A program made the translations under genes and the position numbers. A stretch of DNA of 64,000 nt. It comes from Dokdonia pacifica (GTDB lineage: Bacteria; Bacteroidota; Bacteroidia; Flavobacteriales; Flavobacteriaceae). The stretch is taken from contig NZ_FZNY01000002.1 in assembly GCF_900188275.1 (NCBI RefSeq), forward strand, positions 124,001 through 188,000. Reading direction: 5' to 3'. Below, piece by piece: positions 60,088 to 64,000 of the stretch (the first letter of the stretch is position 1; each line of letters begins with the position of its first letter). Below the pieces are notes generated by a model. That model worked only from the letters and a program-made list of their open reading frames with translations. It ran no database searches and had not been told where the DNA came from.

Positions 60088-62197
60088 CTACCCAAGCGGC
60101 TGTTTTGAGACTTTCTATTGCTGCAAAAGAAGCTTTTGTTGTATTAATTAATTCATCAAATGGAATTAATGCTTCTCCTCCATTGTTTATTTGGTTTACT
60201 AAAAGTTCAAATTGATCTTTATGTCCTTTATCCATTTTAGTTTTCATTTTTGAAAACCCTTTAAAGCCATATCCTTTTAGATTACGCCAGTTGTCCAATA
60301 TTAATGTACGTTCTTGAGAATATACTTCTACACGCTCTTTTGAGTATGATTTACTACCATTTGCAAAGTAATTAATCACCCCGTTAGAACCATTTGCGTA
60401 TTTAAGTAATAAGGTTGCATTGTCTGTATTTTCTTCGGGTGCTTTTCCCATTGCATTCATACAAACAGCAATCACTTTACTTCCTGTAAAGTAACTTATT
60501 AAATCAATAAAGTGGCAAGCTTCTCCTATAATACGCCCACCTCCTACTTTTAGATCATGTACCCATACATTTGCAGGAATCATACCAGCATTCATCGTTG
60601 CGATTACATGAATAGGCGTATTTGAGTTTCCTAGTAAAGATTTCATCTTAACTGCATAAGGTGAAAACCTCCTATTAAATCCAACAGTTAATGTACTATT
60701 ACCATTAGTATAGGCATCAACAATTTCATTAAGCTCTTCTGTATTGAGTGCCAATGGTTTTTCTACGAAGACATTTTTATTAGCCTGTAATGATTTAATA
60801 ACCATAGGGGCATGTAAATTATGTCTTGTTGTAATAGCAACAGTATTTACAGTTTCTTCTTTTAATACCGCTTCATAATCTGTAGCACTATTTGAGATAT
60901 TAAATTTCTTTGCTAATGCTGTTCCTGAGACTCCTCCAGAGCTTATGATATGTGATAGATTTGCATTGGTACCTTTAAGAGCTGGTAACATGGTCATTTT
61001 TGTAAAATTACCTGCTCCTACAATTGCTAATCCGTTTGATTTAGATTCACTTTTACGTGATTCACTCACAACAATGTCATTAGCATATACTGCATCTTTA
61101 TAACTTAAAATGGAGGCAATGGATTTTGAACTACCAATTTCTCCATAAATTTTAAGGTAATCGTCTATATCTATTACTTCAGATATTAAAGGTTTTACAT
61201 TAATGTCTGAAGCTTTAATAGCATTAAGTATTGTTTGAAAATTACGTTGTTCTGTCCATCGTACAAAAGATAATGGATAGTCCTGCCCTTTGGCTTCATA
61301 ATTATCGTCATAACGTCCAGGTCCGTATGAACAAGATACTTGGAAGGTTAGTTCTTTTTCGTAAAAATCGGCTCTACTTATATCTAAGCCTATAACTCCT
61401 ACAAGGATAATTCTACCTCGTTTACGAGACATTTGAGCTGCTTGCGCTATAACATCATTCGTTTTTGTTGATGCCGTAATAATTACACCATCAGCACCAA
61501 TATTATCTGTAAGTTCTAATACAGTCTTTACAGGATCGTCACCTTTTCCTGGATTAATTGTTTCAATTCCCCACTGTTTTGCTAGATCAAGTTTAGACTG
61601 ATCAAAGTCAATTCCTATAACTTTACATCCATTAGCTCTTAGTAACTGAGCTGTCATAAGTCCTATAAGTCCCATTCCTGTAACTACAATAGTTTCTCCG
61701 ATGGTTGGGTTACATAAACGTATTCCTTGTAAACCTATACTTCCTATAACTGTAAAAGAAGCTTCTTCATCAGACACACCATCTGGAATTAAGGCTACTA
61801 AGTTTTTGGGTACAGAAACAAACTCAGCATGTGGACCATTAGAAGCTACTCTATCTCCCACTTTAAATTCAGAAACCCCCTGTCCTACGGCTTCTACAAC
61901 ACCTACATTACAATACCCTAATGGTAAGGGTTCTCCTAGTTTATTAAAAACAGCTTCTAAAGTAGGCATTAACCCTTCTGTTTTAATTTTATCTAAAACT
62001 TGTTTTACTTTATCAGGTTGTTGTCTTGCCTTTGCTATTAAACTAGATTTACCAAACTCAACTAGCATTCGTTCGGTTCCTAAAGAAACTAAACTCTTAG
62101 TAGTTCTTATTAATACTTGGCCACTCTTTACTTGTGGTGCTGGCACTTCTTCTAATATGGTTTCTCCTGTTTTGAAGGATTGTATAATTTGTTTCAT
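60077..62197 (-). CDS. Fused zinc-type alcohol dehydrogenase and Gfo/Idh/MocA oxidoreductase
   Basis: The 706-aa protein joins two oxidoreductases. Residues 1-370 are an MDR domain with GYCNVGVVEAVGQGV, KVGDRVASNG and the NAD loop VVTGMGLIGLMTAQLL. Residues from about 390 are Gfo/Idh/MocA with GLAIVGAGNFTKM and the EKPLALN motif with the key Lys, then ACHFIDL. Fusions of this type are known in polysaccharide clusters and often precede a heparinase-like gene; the product may be an oxidised sugar acid. It starts right after the acetyltransferase stop. Confidence 0.87.
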   Translation of the reverse strand: MKQIIQSFKTGETILEEVPAPQVKSGQVLIRTTKSLVSLGTERMLVEFGKSSLIAKARQQPDKVKQVLDKIKTEGLMPTLEAVFNKLGEPLPLGYCNVGVVEAVGQGVSEFKVGDRVASNGPHAEFVSVPKNLVALIPDGVSDEEASFTVIGSIGLQGIRLCNPTIGETIVVTGMGLIGLMTAQLLRANGCKVIGIDFDQSKLDLAKQWGIETINPGKGDDPVKTVLELTDNIGADGVIITASTKTNDVIAQAAQMSRKRGRIILVGVIGLDISRADFYEKELTFQVSCSYGPGRYDDNYEAKGQDYPLSFVRWTEQRNFQTILNAIKASDINVKPLISEVIDIDDYLKIYGEIGSSKSIASILSYKDAVYANDIVVSESRKSESKSNGLAIVGAGNFTKMTMLPALKGTNANLSHIISSGGVSGTALAKKFNISNSATDYEAVLKEETVNTVAITTRHNLHAPMVIKSLQANKNVFVEKPLALNTEELNEIVDAYTNGNSTLTVGFNRRFSPYAVKMKSLLGNSNTPIHVIATMNAGMIPANVWVHDLKVGGGRIIGEACHFIDLISYFTGSKVIAVCMNAMGKAPEENTDNATLLLKYANGSNGVINYFANGSKSYSKERVEVYSQERTLILDNWRNLKGYGFKGFSKMKTKMDKGHKDQFELLVNQINNGGEALIPFDELINTTKASFAAIESLKTAAWVDVE

Positions 62198-62722
62198 TTA
62201 GTTTCTATTCTTAATAAATTTTGCTGGAATTCCACCAACGATTGTATAAGGTGCTACATCTTTTGTAACAACGCTTCCTGCAGCTACGACAGCTCCTTCT
62301 CCTATTGTAACTCCTGCTACAATAACAGAATTCCCACCTATCCATGCATCTTTTCCTATACTCACTTTTTCAGGAACATGACCTGCACCAAATATTCTAC
62401 CTTTATTTTCTGGAATTGTGTGATTAGCGGATGATATGATTGTTCTATACCCTATTAAAGTTCTATCTCCAATTTCTACTTCTCCTCCAGTAGTAATAAT
62501 AACTCCCCAAGCTAAATCTACATGATCTCCTAGGGTTATATTTCTAGCAGGGTTGATACGTATACCCGGATAGTATGTAATTCCTTTACCAATTTTTGCT
62601 CCTTGTATTCTCAAATAATTAGACTTAAAGAAGTTAAATAACTTATGCCTAGGTAAGTTAAACACAACAAAAGACATGCTTTCATATGTACACACTAAGA
62701 AGTTTTTTACTGTTTTATTCAT
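62198..62722 (-). CDS. Hexapeptide-repeat acetyltransferase
   Basis: The 174-aa protein has left-handed beta-helix repeats: [51 protein letters not shown], ending in [10 protein letters not shown]. The active-site His is in SSANHTIPE. It probably puts an acetyl group on a sugar of the polysaccharide repeat. It overlaps the upstream glycosyltransferase gene by 8 bp and abuts the MDR-Gfo start. Confidence 0.87.
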   Translation of the reverse strand: MNKTVKNFLVCTYESMSFVVFNLPRHKLFNFFKSNYLRIQGAKIGKGITYYPGIRINPARNITLGDHVDLAWGVIITTGGEVEIGDRTLIGYRTIISSANHTIPENKGRIFGAGHVPEKVSIGKDAWIGGNSVIVAGVTIGEGAVVAAGSVVTKDVAPYTIVGGIPAKFIKNRN

Positions 62723-63857
62723 TTAAAAGTTGTTGGAGGAACTCTATTTGTAAATTTACTTTTTCTTCAGGACTTGGATAATCTAAAAGAATTTTTTTAG
62801 CATTTTTTATATACAAATCTTGTTTTTCTTTGTTTTTAATATACGTGTCTATTTGTTTTGCAATATCCTGTGCATTATCTCTATTTACATATATAGCGGC
62901 GTCTTTACATATAGCCCTAGACCATTCGGCATCTGATATAAATAATGGTTTTTTGAAAAACCATGATTCAATTATATTATTACTAAAGCTTTCTAATAAG
63001 CTTAATAATCCTACACCGTCTATTTTATTATATAAATGAGGTAATTCATGAGGTCGAACACTTCCAATAAAAGATATGTGGTTGTCTACTTGTCGCGTTT
63101 TTGCATCACTAAGTAAAGCTTGCGATTCGGGGTGTGATTCAGCAACGGATATTACACAATTAACAGTGTTGCATCCTAACTTTTTTAATTCTTCTAAAAA
63201 TAAAGGAATCATTTGTAGATTCTTATTTTTATGCCACCCTGTAAGAAAAAGGATATTAAAATGATCAGTATTAATTCTTTTTAATCTTGTTTCTAACTCC
63301 TCGGATATAGGAGTATCAAGATATTCTGATATTGATGGCAAAATAAGTTTTGTTCTATTTTCAGGAACCTTAAATAATGAAATTGCTCTAGATTGCATTG
63401 CTGCATTTTCAAAGACTATAGCGTCAGATCTTAATGTTGATTTTAATCTATAGTAATCAATAAGCTTTAGTTTTACTTGTTTAAGCTTTGAATAAGCAGA
63501 CCAAAAGTCAATTTCGGGAAAAAACAAGTTAGAATAAGCACAGCCAGTAACCGTTTTAACACCATGTCCTTTAAGCGATGGACCAAAAAGTGTATAAATA
63601 ATATCTATATCATGTTTTTTAATTATTTTTTTTAAATCAAATAAATTAAATACTAGTCTTGATGTAGGTTTAGGATCAACTATAACAAAATTCACATTCT
63701 CAGAATTTTCTAAAAGCTTATGTATTTCTGTTCCTTTAGTGACTAAATATGTACAATTAATGGAATTAATTTTTTGAACATGTGTCACAAAATTAGTTGC
63801 GACTTGTTGACCGCCTCCCTTTTTAATAGGTATTAAGTTTATGAGTATATTTTTCAC
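62715..63857 (-). CDS. Glycosyltransferase family 4/GT1-like
   Basis: The 380-aa protein has the N-terminal GT-B start [20 protein letters not shown] with a glycine-rich loop. The C-terminal domain has [34 protein letters not shown] and [14 protein letters not shown], corresponding to the E(x7)E donor site. It would act on the lipid-linked repeat unit. It is the most upstream complete gene of the minus-strand run. Confidence 0.85.
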   Translation of the reverse strand: MKNILINLIPIKKGGGQQVATNFVTHVQKINSINCTYLVTKGTEIHKLLENSENVNFVIVDPKPTSRLVFNLFDLKKIIKKHDIDIIYTLFGPSLKGHGVKTVTGCAYSNLFFPEIDFWSAYSKLKQVKLKLIDYYRLKSTLRSDAIVFENAAMQSRAISLFKVPENRTKLILPSISEYLDTPISEELETRLKRINTDHFNILFLTGWHKNKNLQMIPLFLEELKKLGCNTVNCVISVAESHPESQALLSDAKTRQVDNHISFIGSVRPHELPHLYNKIDGVGLLSLLESFSNNIIESWFFKKPLFISDAEWSRAICKDAAIYVNRDNAQDIAKQIDTYIKNKEKQDLYIKNAKKILLDYPSPEEKVNLQIEFLQQLLNE

Positions 63858-63864
63858 AATTATG

Positions 63865-64000
63865 TTATGATATTTTCTTATACTTTAAATACATTTTTAA
63901 TAAAACGGGAACTCTAATCATCATATACATGACCATTGTTTTTTTATCTTTTAGAGTATCAGATGAATACGAGAAAGATTTTTTTAGAAGAGCTTGACTT
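63865..64000 (-). CDS. C-terminal fragment of a gene cut by the window edge
   Basis: One minus-strand frame is open from 63999 to the TAA at 63865-63867, giving 44 residues with KDKKTMVMYMMIRVPVLLK and a basic end. It ends 7 bp before the glycosyltransferase start, as expected for the next gene of the operon. The fragment is too short to name; a membrane or glycosyltransferase protein is possible. Confidence 0.5.
   Translation of the reverse strand, partial: SQALLKKSFSYSSDTLKDKKTMVMYMMIRVPVLLKMYLKYKKIS

Overview
The window is AT-rich DNA from a member of the Bacteroidetes, most likely a marine Flavobacteriaceae (a Dokdonia-like genus is my guess from memory, not shown by the sequence). Pointers are the fused LpxC-FabZ protein, the PorX regulator of type IX secretion, a secreted protease with a type IX C-terminal sorting tail, short leaders with TAnnTTTG-like -7 boxes, and the typical order HD protein, lpxD, lpxC/fabZ, lpxA, efp, lpxD-like, sucD. 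I see no rRNA, tRNA, CRISPR array, insertion sequence or prophage.

Layout. 1-4.3 kb: the end of dapD, then envelope glycosyltransferases and a sugar epimerase. 4.3-5.7 kb: an accessory patch with two tandem double-glycine-leader peptides and an unknown 172-aa gene. 6-9.7 kb: prohibitin-like SPFH protein, a membrane von Willebrand-like protein, fabG. 9.8-17.3 kb: a lipid A/housekeeping operon on the minus strand. 17.4-22.2 kb: porX, tsaE, a 46-aa secreted peptide overlapping a membrane-protein gene, alanine dehydrogenase and a DUF4258-like gene. 22.2-38.9 kb: mostly core metabolism and housekeeping (proline dehydrogenase, aroB, DinB, Lrp, M14 peptidase, XRE regulator, TerC, a repeat-bearing basic secreted protein, M19 dipeptidase, SF2 helicase, SDR, mnmE). 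38.9-43 kb: a second accessory patch (MORN/YwqK protein, a third double-glycine-leader peptide, glutathione peroxidase, class III cyclase). 43.4-48.3 kb: a 1628-aa secreted metallocarboxypeptidase. 48.5-64 kb: an exopolysaccharide/O-glycan cluster: a PHP phosphatase facing a minus-strand run of Wzc kinase, Wza exporter, a PglF/E/D/C-like set for a diacetamido-trideoxy sugar, glycosyltransferases, a heparinase-like protein and an MDR-Gfo/Idh fusion.

The most unusual signal is a dispersed palindrome with core GCTTTCGCGAAAGC and consensus flanks ATAC/GTAT. I find 11 exact 12-bp cores and 4 near copies, roughly one per 4 kb. Some copies lie between genes. Others are inside genes, where they are read in all three frames and put the same peptide (RFRES) into unrelated proteins. 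The second signal is a family of three peptides sharing a leader of exactly 25 residues ending in GG, two of them with a nearly identical 39-residue core, with no transporter or maturase in the window.
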